Assembly: GCF_020216025.1 (NCBI RefSeq)
Contig: NZ_JAIWNC010000022.1
Location: forward strand, 124,001-188,000
From: Jidongwangia harbinensis
Lineage (GTDB): Bacteria; Actinomycetota; Actinomycetes; Mycobacteriales; Micromonosporaceae
Direction: 5' to 3'
DNA: 64,000 bases
Shown here: positions 44,878 to 53,521 of the stretch, in pieces
Position numbering within the stretch: the stretch's first letter is position 1
Layout of the letters: each line of letters begins with the position of its first letter
Position numbers and translations under genes: made by a program
Notes under the pieces: model-generated
What the model was told of the DNA's origin: nothing
Seen by the model: the letters and a program-made list of their open reading frames with translations, nothing else
Databases searched by the model: none

Positions 44878-45009
44878 TCACCAGCGCGATTCCCGGGCGC
44901 CCTGATGCGAGGGCTTCCAGTCGGCGCTGTCGCGGCTGTCCGCGGTGAGGCCGAGCGCCGAGGCGAGCGCGATGAGAGCGAAGAAGAGGACGACGATGAG
45001 GAGTTCCAT
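44878..45009 (-). CDS. 43-aa membrane microprotein
   Basis: ATG 45009 with AAGGGTGA 7 nt upstream. The product has one N-terminal hydrophobic segment (ELLIVVLFFALIALASALG) and a polar tail, DSRDSADWKPSHQGARESRW. The DSRD..W pattern after a short membrane anchor occurs in small, widely kept actinobacterial proteins, as far as I recall; no function is known. Codon use matches the surrounding genes. Confidence 0.6.
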   Translation of the reverse strand: MELLIVVLFFALIALASALGLTADSRDSADWKPSHQGARESRW

Positions 45010-45143
45010 GGCGGTTCACCCTTAGTCCGGCTGTGCTGTGGGCCGGTGCGCACCGGGTTGCTTGACTCTCAGCTTGCGCCGGGCACGGGCCCGCCAACAG
45101 CGGCAGTAAAGCCATACATGTTCAAGATGCTGCCACGCGGCTC

Positions 45144-45149
45144 TAGACT
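45144..45149 (+). promoter_or_regulatory. -10 box of a leaderless gene
   Basis: TAGACT ends 6 nt before ATG 45156; no Shine-Dalgarno sequence. Confidence 0.5.
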
Positions 45150-45155
45150 GGCCGC

Positions 45156-46109
45156 ATGTTGCGAAGTGTCGCGGTCATCGCCCTCCCGGACGTCGCGGTT
45201 TTCGAGCTCGGCGTGCTGTGTGAGCTGTTCGGATACGACCGGACCGCGGAGGGGCTTCCGGGTCACCGGTTCTCGGTCTGCTCGCCGGACGGCGGCCCGG
45301 TCCGTACCCATGCCGGGTTCTCCATCGCCCCGGAGCGCGACCTCGCCCCGGTCGAGGACGCCGACCTGGTCGCGGTCGTGCCGTTCGACACCGGGGAGGA
45401 TCCGCCCGAGGAGGTGCTGGCCGCCCTGCGCCGGGCCCACGACCGCGGTGCCTGGGTGATGAGCGTGTGCACCGGGGCGTTCGCCCTCGGCGCGGCCGGC
45501 CTGCTGGACGGCCGGCGGTGCACCACGCACTGGCGGCACACCGACCGGCTGGCCGAGAAGTACCCGGCCGCCAAGGTCGACCCGGGCGTCCTGTACGTGG
45601 CGGACGGCAACGTGCTCACCGGCGCCGGCACCGCCGCCAGCGTCGACGCCGGCCTGCACGTGATCCGCCAGGAGCACGGCTCGGCGGTGGCCACCCAGCT
45701 GGCCCGGCGCATGGTGGTGCCGCCGCACCGCGACGGCGGCCAGGCCCAGTACATCGAGACACCGGTGTCGGCGCCCGAGTGCGCGACGCTGCAGCCGGTC
45801 CTCACCCAGGTGCTGGAGACGCTGGACCGGCCGCACACGGTCGAGTCGATGGCCGACCTGGCGCACATGGCGCCCCGGACGTTCGCCCGCAAGTTCCGGG
45901 CCGAGACCGGCGTCACCCCGCACGACTGGCTCACCAGTCAACGGGTGCTGCTGGCCCGGCGGCTGCTCGAGGACACCGGCCTGGGCGTCGACGCGATCGC
46001 CGACCGGTCCGGCTTCGGCAGCGCCGCCACGCTCCGGCACCACTTCGCGCACCGGCTCAGCACCACCCCGCAGGCGTACCGGGGGACGTTCAGGTCACAC
46101 GCCCGCTGA
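45156..46109 (+). CDS. GlxA-type AraC regulator with DJ-1/PfpI domain
   Basis: 317 aa. N-terminal DJ-1/PfpI-like domain (residues ~1-185) including VMSVCTGAFALGAAGLLDGRRCTTHW, where the Cys sits at the nucleophile elbow position, and a C-terminal AraC HTH pair (SMADLAHMAPRTFARKFRAETGVTPHDWLTSQRVLLARRLLEDTGLGVDAIADRSGFGSAATLRHHFA). Such regulators often control amine or small-molecule catabolism. Apparently leaderless; zwf follows 36 bp later on the same strand. Confidence 0.9.
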   Translation: MLRSVAVIALPDVAVFELGVLCELFGYDRTAEGLPGHRFSVCSPDGGPVRTHAGFSIAPERDLAPVEDADLVAVVPFDTGEDPPEEVLAALRRAHDRGAWVMSVCTGAFALGAAGLLDGRRCTTHWRHTDRLAEKYPAAKVDPGVLYVADGNVLTGAGTAASVDAGLHVIRQEHGSAVATQLARRMVVPPHRDGGQAQYIETPVSAPECATLQPVLTQVLETLDRPHTVESMADLAHMAPRTFARKFRAETGVTPHDWLTSQRVLLARRLLEDTGLGVDAIADRSGFGSAATLRHHFAHRLSTTPQAYRGTFRSHAR

Positions 46110-46145
46110 GGATTCCCCGGCCGGGACCGTGGGCATGCCCCAGGC

Positions 46146-47546
46146 ATGGCGACGACTCCCGGCCCCACCGTGTTCGTGCTCTTCGGCGCCACCGGCGACC
46201 TGGCGAAGCGGATGGTGCTGCCGGCGTTCTACACGCTGGCCGTCGAGGGACTGCTCCCGGACGACTGGGTGCTGGTCGGCAACGGCCGCGGCGACGTCTC
46301 GCACGAGGACTTCCAGGGCCACGTGCACGACGTGCTCACCGAGTTCGGCCCGGCGCCGGACCAGGGACCGTGGCGGGAGTTCCGGCGGCGGCTGCGTTTC
46401 GCCGGCGGCGGCTTCGCCACCGACGACCCGGGCAGCCTGCTGGACGTGATCGGCCAGGCCCGCGACGAACTCCCCGCCGACGCCCAGCTGGTGCACTACC
46501 TGGCCGTGCCGCCGGTCGCGTTCGGCGAGATCACCCGGGCGCTGGGCGAGCACGGCCTGGCCGACCGGGCGCGGGTGGTGTACGAGAAGCCGTTCGGCAC
46601 GTCGCCGGAGAACTTCCGCGAGCTCGACCGGCTGGTGCACTCGGTGCTGGACGAGTCGCAGGTGTACCGGATCGACCACTTCCTGGGCAAGGAGGCGACG
46701 CAGAACCTGCACGTGCTGCGGTTCGCCAACGAGATGTTCGGCGCCGTGTGGAACCGCCGGCACATCGAGAGCGTGCAGATCGACGTGCCGGAGACGCTCG
46801 GCGTCGACGACCGGGCCGAGTTCTACGACGCCACCGGTGCGGTCCTGGACATGCTCGTGACCCACCTGTTCCAGGTCGCCGCGGAGGTGGCCATGGAACC
46901 CCCGGCCAGCCTCGGCGCGGACGACCTGCGGGCCGCCCGGGAGAAGGTGATCCGGGCGTTCCGGCCGCTGGACCCGGCGGAGGTGGTGCTGGGCCAGTTC
47001 GCCGGCTACCGGGACGTGCCCGGGGTGGGCCGGCGGTCGCGGACCGACACGTACGTCGCGGCCCGGCTGTGGATCGACAACCCGCGCTGGCGCGGGGTGC
47101 CGTTCCTGCTCCGGACCGGCAAGCGGCTCGCCGCCGACGAGCAGCGGGTGAGCCTGGTGCTGCGCACCCCCGACCACCCGTTCGCCGGCCTCGCGGCCCA
47201 GTCCAACGTGCTGTCCTTCGCGCTCTCCGGGTCCGGCGAGATCGACCTCGGCCTGCTGGCCAAGAAGCCCGGGGTGGAGCTGTCCCTGCGGCCGGCCTCG
47301 GTGCGGCTGCCCCTGGCCGACCTGCCCGACGCCGAGCCGCTGCCGCCGTACGTCCGCCTGCTGCACGACGTGCTGGTCGGGGACCGGTCGCTGTTCACCC
47401 GCCCGGACGGCCTCGCGGCGGTGTGGAAGGTGGCCGCGCCGCTGCTGGCCGACCGGCCCCGGATGGCGCCGTACCCGCCCGGATCGTGGGGCCCGGCCCG
47501 CGCCGGCAAGCTGGCCGCACCGCACCGCTGGCTGCTCGGCCAGTAG
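46146..47546 (+). CDS. zwf: Glucose-6-phosphate 1-dehydrogenase
   Basis: 466 aa. NADP-binding GATGDLAKR (14-22), substrate-binding YRIDHFLGKE with the catalytic His nearby, and FANEMFGAVWNRRHIESVQI after it. Makes 6-phosphogluconolactone and NADPH for the pentose phosphate pathway. Slightly shorter than the usual ~490-510 aa and not next to opcA/pgl/tal, so it is likely a secondary copy outside the main pentose phosphate operon. Confidence 0.93.
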   Translation: MATTPGPTVFVLFGATGDLAKRMVLPAFYTLAVEGLLPDDWVLVGNGRGDVSHEDFQGHVHDVLTEFGPAPDQGPWREFRRRLRFAGGGFATDDPGSLLDVIGQARDELPADAQLVHYLAVPPVAFGEITRALGEHGLADRARVVYEKPFGTSPENFRELDRLVHSVLDESQVYRIDHFLGKEATQNLHVLRFANEMFGAVWNRRHIESVQIDVPETLGVDDRAEFYDATGAVLDMLVTHLFQVAAEVAMEPPASLGADDLRAAREKVIRAFRPLDPAEVVLGQFAGYRDVPGVGRRSRTDTYVAARLWIDNPRWRGVPFLLRTGKRLAADEQRVSLVLRTPDHPFAGLAAQSNVLSFALSGSGEIDLGLLAKKPGVELSLRPASVRLPLADLPDAEPLPPYVRLLHDVLVGDRSLFTRPDGLAAVWKVAAPLLADRPRMAPYPPGSWGPARAGKLAAPHRWLLGQ

Positions 47547-47646
47547 ACCCGGGTTGCCGGCGGCGGAAGCCGGACGGCGGAGATCGGGGGAGTACCCGGG
47601 GAAGTCCGGATAGGAACTCGGGCCGCCGCCACGCGAGTCTGCCCGC

Positions 47647-48147
47647 ATGACTCGCTTCTGTGCCGTGACCGCGCCCGCCCTCATGCTGCTCTACGGCGTC
47701 CTGCGGTTCTTCGACGGCCTCGACGACGTGCGGGGCGGCTGGCTGTGGGACGTGGGGCACGTCGCGTTCTTCGTCGCGATGATCCTGTTCGCCGTGCTGG
47801 CGCTCCGGCTGCGTACCCCCTCGGCGCTGTCCAACGCGGCCACCGCCGCGGTCCTGATCGGCGCCGCCTGCTTCCTCTGGGTGATCGCCGGTGACCTGTC
47901 CGAGGGCTTCCAGTCCGCCGCGCCGCTGCCCGGCCCGCTGCAGCTGATCGGTCCGCTGCTGTTCCAGTTCGGCCTGCTCACGCTGCTGGTGCTGCGCCGC
48001 CTGCCGTGGTGGAGCCCGGCCCTGGTGCTGGGCGGCTTCGTCGCCCTCGCGGTGAACCTGGACCTGCTGCCGCTCGCGTCCCTGCTGGTCTGGGCCGGGC
48101 TGGCGCCGCTGGCGGTGCAGTCGCGCGCCGAGCGGGTGAACGCCTAG
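47647..48147 (+). CDS. Hypothetical membrane protein, five spans
   Basis: 166 aa with hydrophobic segments near 8-22, 36-53, 66-83, 100-115 and 125-150; charged residues lie in between. No family recognised. Its TAG stop is part of the -10-like TAGATT of the next gene. Confidence 0.65.
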   Translation: MTRFCAVTAPALMLLYGVLRFFDGLDDVRGGWLWDVGHVAFFVAMILFAVLALRLRTPSALSNAATAAVLIGAACFLWVIAGDLSEGFQSAAPLPGPLQLIGPLLFQFGLLTLLVLRRLPWWSPALVLGGFVALAVNLDLLPLASLLVWAGLAPLAVQSRAERVNA

Positions 48148-48150
48148 ATT
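48145..48150 (+). promoter_or_regulatory. -10 box of a leaderless gene, overlapping the upstream stop codon
   Basis: TAGATT lies 7 nt before ATG 48158; its first three bases are the stop of the preceding gene. Confidence 0.45.
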
Positions 48151-48157
48151 CTCCGGC

Positions 48158-49246
48158 ATGGGACCGTTGCACGGCCTGCGGGTGCTGGAGCTGGGCGGGA
48201 TCGGCCCCGGCCCGTTCTGCGGCATGCTCCTCGCCGACCTGGGCGCCGACGTGGTCCGGGTCGACCGCCCGGGCGGGCCGCCGGCCGGGCTGCCGGCGCC
48301 GGATCAGGATCTGCTGCATCGGGGCAAGCGGTCGGTCGCCGTCGACCTCAAGGACGCGGCCGGCGCCGCCGCGGTGCGCGGGCTCGCCGGCCGGGCCGAC
48401 GCGCTGATCGAGGGCTTCCGGCCCGGCGTCGCGGAACGGCTCGGCCTCGGCCCGGCGGACTGCCATGCGATCAACCCCCGGCTGGTGTACGGCCGGATGA
48501 CCGGCTGGGGCCAGGACGGTCCCCTGGCCGGCCGGGCCGGACACGACATCACCTATCTGGCGGTCACCGGCGTCCTGCACGCGATCGGCCCGGCCGGCGG
48601 CCCGCCGCAGATCCCGCTCAACCTGCTCGGCGACTTCGCCGGCGGCGCACTCTATCTCGCGGTCGGCCTGCTGGCAGCGCTGCGCGAGGCCACCGCGACC
48701 GGCCGGGGGCAGGTGGTCGACGCCGGCATCGTGGACGGCGTCGCCCACCTGTCCACCATGGTGCACGGGATGCTGGCCGCCGGGCAGTGGCGCGACGAGC
48801 GCGGGGTCAACCTGCTCGACGGCGGCCGGCCGTTCTACGACGTGTACGCCACCCGGGACGGCGGCCACGTCGCGGTCGGGCCGCTGGAACCGCGGTTCTT
48901 CGCCGAGTTGCTGGCCCGGCTGGACCTGGACGGGCTGCGCCAGGACGACCCGGCGATCCGGGCCCGGCTGGCGGCGGTGTTCGCCACCCGGACCCGGGAC
49001 GAGTGGTCCGCGGTGTTCGCCGGCAGCGACGCGTGTGTGGCGCCGGTGCTGTCGCTCGCCGAGGCCCCGGACCACCCGCACCTCGCGGCCCGCAACACCT
49101 TCCCGATCCACCACGGGGTACGCCAACCCGCACCGGCGCCCCGCTTCAGCGGCACGCCGGCGTCGCTGGGTGCACCGCCGCCCCGTCCCGGCGAACACCA
49201 CCGCGTGGTGTTCGCCGACTGGGGCGTCGCGCCGCCGACCGACTGA
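48158..49246 (+). CDS. CaiB/BaiF-type CoA transferase (alpha-methylacyl-CoA racemase-like)
   Basis: 362 aa. N-terminus LHGLRVLELGGIGPGPFCGMLLADLGADVVRVDRP and ALIEGFRPGVAERLGLGPADC are the class III CoA-transferase/racemase signature; RMTGWGQDGPLAGRAGHDITYLAVTG holds the His-Asp pair (GHD) used by alpha-methylacyl-CoA racemases. It probably epimerises 2-methylacyl-CoA esters; a transferase role cannot be ruled out. Confidence 0.88.
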   Translation: MGPLHGLRVLELGGIGPGPFCGMLLADLGADVVRVDRPGGPPAGLPAPDQDLLHRGKRSVAVDLKDAAGAAAVRGLAGRADALIEGFRPGVAERLGLGPADCHAINPRLVYGRMTGWGQDGPLAGRAGHDITYLAVTGVLHAIGPAGGPPQIPLNLLGDFAGGALYLAVGLLAALREATATGRGQVVDAGIVDGVAHLSTMVHGMLAAGQWRDERGVNLLDGGRPFYDVYATRDGGHVAVGPLEPRFFAELLARLDLDGLRQDDPAIRARLAAVFATRTRDEWSAVFAGSDACVAPVLSLAEAPDHPHLAARNTFPIHHGVRQPAPAPRFSGTPASLGAPPPRPGEHHRVVFADWGVAPPTD

Positions 49247-49411
49247 CCGTTTGGTTCCGGAGGTGGGTCGGCAGCCGGTGCGGCCGGGTGACGGCCCCGG
49301 CCCGGCCACGGCACCGGTACATCGCCCGCGGTGCGTTCGGCGCGGCGGCGGGGCGGAGCCTCGGGCGTCCGGCAGCGGGCCACGGTCACGCCGATGCGGC
49401 CAAATCGAGGC
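49247..49411. other. Start of the 527-bp regulatory gap before the sugar transporter
   Basis: No gene is visible between 49247 and 49773. This first part is plain GC-rich spacer; the rest contains a palindrome (49412-49435), a promoter (49551-49578) and a LacI-type operator (49686-49699). Confidence 0.5.
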
Positions 49412-49435
49412 CGAAATGTGACCGCTCACATTTCG
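49412..49435. promoter_or_regulatory. Perfect 10-4-10 inverted repeat CGAAATGTGA-CCGC-TCACATTTCG
   Basis: The inner TGTGA..TCACA resembles a CRP/GlxR site but with a 4-bp instead of 6-bp centre, so CRP binding is doubtful. It may be an operator for another dimeric regulator or a hairpin ending the CoA transferase transcript. Confidence 0.6.
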
Positions 49436-49550
49436 CGCTCTGAGACCGTAGGTGTCCCGGGCAATGACCCGATTTGCCGCTCGGTGAGCCCGGGTGCGGG
49501 CGGAGACGTCCGGGTTTGCGACGAGGACGAAACTCTTCGAAACGCAAGTC

Positions 49551-49578
49551 TTGACGAGAGAGATGAGAGCGATAACAC
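49551..49578 (+). promoter_or_regulatory. Promoter TTGACG-N16-TAACAC of the sugar importer operon
   Basis: A near-consensus -35 (TTGACG) followed after 16 bp by TAACAC, about 195 bp before the GTG start of the binding protein gene; gives a long leader containing the LacI-type operator. Confidence 0.5.
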
Positions 49579-49685
49579 TCCTGAAACATGGTCGCTCGGC
49601 TGAGTGACCGGCAGGTGACGCTCCACGGCTGTCCATCGGCAACCACCGACGGCATCAACGACCGACGTGATCCCCGAAGCGTTGA

Positions 49686-49699
49686 TGTTAGCGCTAACA
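49686..49699. promoter_or_regulatory. LacI-family operator TGTTAGCGCTAACA
   Basis: Perfect 14-bp palindrome with the central GCGC typical of LacI/GalR-family operators (TGTTA..TAACA half sites), 74 bp before the start of the binding-protein gene and downstream of its promoter, so a bound repressor would act as roadblock. No LacI gene is in the window. Confidence 0.8.
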
Positions 49700-49773
49700 A
49701 AGTTTTGCTCTCCACGGTACGGCGACCGCGGGCGTTCCGCGCACGGCCCGTCCGACAACTCCAGGAGGATTCA

Positions 49774-50760
49774 GTGCTCAAGAGACTGTCCGTCGCGCTG
49801 GTTGCCGGTGCGCTCGCATTCGGCGTGGCCGCGTGTGGTGGCGAGGAAGCGGGTGGCGGTTCGACCGGTGGTGGCGGCGACGACAAGATCACCATGGGCT
49901 TCGCGCAGGTCGGCGCGGAGAGCGGGTGGCGTACCGCGAACACCAAGTCGATCCAGGAGTCGGCCGCCAGTGCCGGCATCGAACTGAAGTTCTCCGACGC
50001 GCAGCAGAAGCAGGAGAACCAGATCAAGGCGATCCGCAGCTACATCGCGCAGAAGGTGGACGTGATCGCGTTCTCCCCGGTGGTCGAGACCGGTTGGGAC
50101 ACCGTGCTCAAGGAGGCCAAGGACGCGAACATCCCGGTCATCCTCACCGACCGCGCGGTGGACTCGCAGGACACCTCGCTGTACAAGACCTTCATCGGCT
50201 CGGACTTCGTGCTGGAGGGCAAGAAGGCCGGCGAGTGGCTGGTCAAGGAGTACGAGGGCAAGACCGAGCCGGTGAACATCGTCCAGCTCGAGGGCACCAC
50301 CGGATCGGCCCCGGCGAACGACCGCAAGTCCGGCTTCACCGACGTCATCAAGGCCGACCCGAAGTTCAAGATCATTGCCTCGCAGACCGGCGAGTTCACC
50401 CGGGCCAAGGGCAAGGAGGTCATGGAGGCGCTGATCAAGGCGAACCCGGACATCGACGTGCTGTACGCGCACAACGACGACATGGGCCTGGGCGCGATCG
50501 AGGCGATCGAGGCGGCCGGCAAGAAGCCCGGCACCGACATCAAGATCATCACGGTGGACGCGGTCAAGGACGGCATGACGGCGCTGGCCGCCGGGAAGAT
50601 CAACTTCATCGTCGAGTGCAGCCCGCTGCTCGGCCCACAGCTGATGGACCTGGCCAAGAAGGTCGTCAAGGGCGAGCAGGTGGAGCAGCGGGTGCTGACC
50701 GAGGAGACCACGTTCACCCCGGAGCAGGCGAAGGCCGCGCTGCCCGAGCGCAAGTACTGA
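49774..50760 (+). CDS. ytfQ: Sugar ABC transporter substrate-binding lipoprotein, YtfQ-like
   Basis: 328 aa. Lipobox VAAC (Cys21). After a Gly/Ser linker comes MGFAQVGAESGWRTANTKSIQ and DAQQKQENQIKAIRSYIAQKVDVIAFSPVVETGWDTVLKEAKDANIPVILTDRAVD, strikingly like E. coli YtfQ, the galactofuranose receptor. GTG 49774 has AGGAGG 7 nt upstream, which fixes the start. First gene of an importer with two different permeases, the same composition as ytfQRT-yjfF. The ligand is likely a furanose sugar. Confidence 0.88.
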   Translation: MLKRLSVALVAGALAFGVAACGGEEAGGGSTGGGGDDKITMGFAQVGAESGWRTANTKSIQESAASAGIELKFSDAQQKQENQIKAIRSYIAQKVDVIAFSPVVETGWDTVLKEAKDANIPVILTDRAVDSQDTSLYKTFIGSDFVLEGKKAGEWLVKEYEGKTEPVNIVQLEGTTGSAPANDRKSGFTDVIKADPKFKIIASQTGEFTRAKGKEVMEALIKANPDIDVLYAHNDDMGLGAIEAIEAAGKKPGTDIKIITVDAVKDGMTALAAGKINFIVECSPLLGPQLMDLAKKVVKGEQVEQRVLTEETTFTPEQAKAALPERKY

Positions 50761-50817
50761 GCAAGTCGGCGCCGGCGTATTGACCTGCGCCGCGAAGTAC
50801 GCATCGATGAACAGAGG

Positions 50818-50849
50818 CGATCGCCCCGGCCGCCCGGCCGGGGCGATCG
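50818..50849 (+). terminator. 14-bp hairpin between binding-protein and ATPase genes
   Basis: CGATCGCCCCGGCC (50818-50831) pairs perfectly with 50836-50849 around GCCC. In ABC operons such hairpins partly stop transcription or protect the 5' part of the mRNA, giving more receptor than membrane parts. Confidence 0.75.
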
Positions 50850-50897
50850 GCGAACCGCGCGGCGTCGGCCGGGCGTGACTGCAGAACGGAGTGGACG

Positions 50898-52427
50898 ATG
50901 GGTCAACCGGTACCCGTCCTCGAGATGACCGGCATCGGCAAGACCTTCCCGGGTGTGGTCGCCCTCGACGACGTCGACTTCCGGCTGCTGCCGGGTGAGG
51001 TGCACGCCCTGATGGGCGAGAACGGCGCCGGCAAGTCGACGCTGATCAAGGTGCTCACCGGCGTCTACTCCAACGATGCGGGGGAGGTCCGGCTGGCCGG
51101 GGAGCCGGTCCGGTTCACCGGGCCCCTGCAGGCCCAGCGGGCCGGCGTCAGCACCGTGTACCAGGAGGTCAACCTCTGCCCCAACCTCAGCGTGGCGGAG
51201 AACATCTTCATCGGCCGGGAACCGCGGCGGTTCGGCAAGATCCAGTGGTCCCGCATGCGGAAGCGGTCCGCGGAGCTGTTGCGGCGGCTCGACCTGGACA
51301 TCGACGTGTCCGCGCCGCTGAGCACCTACTCGCTGGCGGTGCAGCAGATGGTCGCTATCGCCCGGGCGGTCGACGTGTCGGTCAAGGTGCTGGTGCTCGA
51401 CGAGCCGACGTCCAGCCTGGACACCTCCGAGGTCGACCAGCTGTTCCGGGTGATCCGCCGGCTCTCCGACGACGGCGTGGCCATCCTCTTCGTCTCCCAC
51501 TTCCTGGACCAGGTGTACGAGATCGCGGACCGGATGACCGTGCTGCGCAACGGCCGGCGGATCGGCGAGTACCGGACCGCGGAACTGCCCCAGATGGACC
51601 TGGTCAGCAAGATGATCGGCAAGGAACTGGAGACGCTGGAACAACTGGAGGAGCGGACCGGGCGTACCCACGACCGGGCCCGGGACGCCCCGGTGGTGAT
51701 CCAGGCCGAGGGACTGGGCCGGGTCGGCGCCATCGAGCCGTTCGACCTGACCATCCACGAGGGCGAAGTGGTCGGGCTGGCCGGTCTGCTCGGCTCCGGG
51801 CGCACCGAACTGGCCCGGCTGCTGTTCGGCGCGGACCGGGCCGACCACGGCGGCGTCCAGATCGGCGGGCGGCCGGTCACCCTGCGCGGCCCGCGGACCG
51901 CGATGCGCCACCGGATCGCCTTCAGCTCGGAGAACCGCCGGGCCGAAGGGCTGGTGGAGGACCTCAGCGTCCGGGAGAACATCGTGCTCGCGCTGCAGGC
52001 GTCCCGCGGCTGGCTGCGCCCGATCTCCCGGCGGCGCCAGGAGGAACTGGCCGACAAGTACATCAAGGCGCTGCACATCCGGCCCGCCGACCCGGAACGG
52101 CCGGTCCGCAACCTCAGCGGCGGCAACCAGCAGAAGGTGCTGCTGGCCCGCTGGCTGATCACCGAGCCGCGGCTGCTGATCGTGGACGAGCCGACCCGCG
52201 GCATCGACGTCGGCGCCAAGGCGGAGATCCAGCGCCTGCTCGCCGAGCTGTCCGGCGGCGGCATGGCGGTGCTGTTCATCAGCGCCGAACTCGAGGAAGT
52301 ACTCCGGGTCAGCCACACCGTCGCGGTGCTCCGCGACCGCCGGTTGATCCAGCAGATCGACAACGACGCCGACCTGGACGCCGACCGGGTGATGCAGGCG
52401 ATCGCGAGCGGAGGGCAGCCGGCGTGA
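50898..52427 (+). CDS. ytfR: Sugar ABC transporter ATPase, two nucleotide-binding domains, YtfR-like
   Basis: 509 aa. First domain Walker A GENGAGKST and VLVLDEPTSSLD; second domain with the degenerate P-loop GLLGSGRTE and intact signature LSGGNQQKVLLARWL and LLIVDEPTRGID, as in all ribose/galactose-type ATPases. Start ATG 50898. Overlaps the permease gene by 4 bp (GTGA). Confidence 0.92.
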   Translation: MGQPVPVLEMTGIGKTFPGVVALDDVDFRLLPGEVHALMGENGAGKSTLIKVLTGVYSNDAGEVRLAGEPVRFTGPLQAQRAGVSTVYQEVNLCPNLSVAENIFIGREPRRFGKIQWSRMRKRSAELLRRLDLDIDVSAPLSTYSLAVQQMVAIARAVDVSVKVLVLDEPTSSLDTSEVDQLFRVIRRLSDDGVAILFVSHFLDQVYEIADRMTVLRNGRRIGEYRTAELPQMDLVSKMIGKELETLEQLEERTGRTHDRARDAPVVIQAEGLGRVGAIEPFDLTIHEGEVVGLAGLLGSGRTELARLLFGADRADHGGVQIGGRPVTLRGPRTAMRHRIAFSSENRRAEGLVEDLSVRENIVLALQASRGWLRPISRRRQEELADKYIKALHIRPADPERPVRNLSGGNQQKVLLARWLITEPRLLIVDEPTRGIDVGAKAEIQRLLAELSGGGMAVLFISAELEEVLRVSHTVAVLRDRRLIQQIDNDADLDADRVMQAIASGGQPA

Positions 52428-53521
52428 CCCAACCCACCGTGAGTGAACGGTCCGCTCCGCCGGACCAGACCCCGGAAAAGCGCGGGATGATGCGTACGGT
52501 CCTCCGGCACCGGCTGTTCTGGCCGGCCGCCGTCCTGGTGCTGCTCCTGGTCGGCAACGTGTTCTTCACGCCGAGCTTCTTCTCGATCCGGCTGCAGGAC
52601 GGCCACCTGTACGGCTCGCTGATCGACATCCTGCGGGCGAGCACCCCGTTGATCCTGGTCGGGCTCGGCATGACGCTGGTGATCGCGACCGGCGGGATCG
52701 ACCTGTCGGTGGGCTCGGTGATGGCCATCGCGGGCGCGGTGGCCTGCCTGCGGATCAGTGACCTGCCCGACCCGAACAGCGTCGGCGGCGTGCTGGCGGC
52801 GGTCGGGTTCGCGCTGCTGCTGGCGCTGGTGCTCGGCCTGTGGAACGGCCTGCTGGTGGCGGTCGGCGGCATCCAGCCGATCATCGCCACGCTGATCCTG
52901 ATGGTGGCCGGCCGCGGGCTGGCCCAGCTGATCACGGACGGGCAGATCATCAACGTGCGCTCCGACCCGTACCGGGTGATCGGCGCCGGCTACGTCCTCA
53001 CCGTGCCGGTCTCGGTCATCATCGCCGGCCTGTTCGTGGCCGCCGCCGCGCTGCTGGTCCGCCGCAGCGCGCTCGGCCTGCTGCTGGAGTCGGTCGGCGG
53101 CAGCCCGGCGGCCAGCCGGCTGGCCGGCATCCAGGCCCGCACGCTGATCCTGACCGTGTACGTCTTCGCCGCGCTCTGTGCCGGCATCGCCGGCCTGATC
53201 TTCAGCTCCAACGTGTCCAGCGCGGACGGCAACAACACCGGCAACCTGATCGAACTGGACGCGATCCTGGCCGTGGTGATCGGCGGCACCGCGCTCACCG
53301 GCGGCCGGTTCTCCATCGCCGGCACGGTACTGGGCGCGGTCATCATCAACACGCTGAACATCACGGTCTACACGGTCGGCATCCCGTCCAACGTGACGCT
53401 GCTGTTCAAGGCGGTCGTGGTCGTCGTGCTCTGCCTGCTCCAGTCGCCGTCCTTCCGGGCCTGGGCGTCCGGCGTCAAACGGCTGTTGCCCACCCCGTCG
53501 CGAGCTGGAGGAGCGGCATGA
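52424..53521 (+). CDS. ytfT: Sugar ABC transporter permease, YtfT-like
   Basis: 365 aa, RbsC-type permease with 8-10 membrane segments, ATGGIDLSVGSVMAIAGAVA, ESVGGSPAASRLAGI (the GGN/GGS-A-R-L-AGI loop) and VVIGGTALTGGRFSIAGTVLGA. GTG start coupled to the ATPase gene, stop coupled to the next permease (ATGA). Confidence 0.9.
   Translation: MTQPTVSERSAPPDQTPEKRGMMRTVLRHRLFWPAAVLVLLLVGNVFFTPSFFSIRLQDGHLYGSLIDILRASTPLILVGLGMTLVIATGGIDLSVGSVMAIAGAVACLRISDLPDPNSVGGVLAAVGFALLLALVLGLWNGLLVAVGGIQPIIATLILMVAGRGLAQLITDGQIINVRSDPYRVIGAGYVLTVPVSVIIAGLFVAAAALLVRRSALGLLLESVGGSPAASRLAGIQARTLILTVYVFAALCAGIAGLIFSSNVSSADGNNTGNLIELDAILAVVIGGTALTGGRFSIAGTVLGAVIINTLNITVYTVGIPSNVTLLFKAVVVVVLCLLQSPSFRAWASGVKRLLPTPSRAGGAA

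Noticed and set aside
49412..49435. CRP/GlxR binding site (TGTGA..TCACA)
   Set aside because: The centre has 4 bp instead of the required 6.
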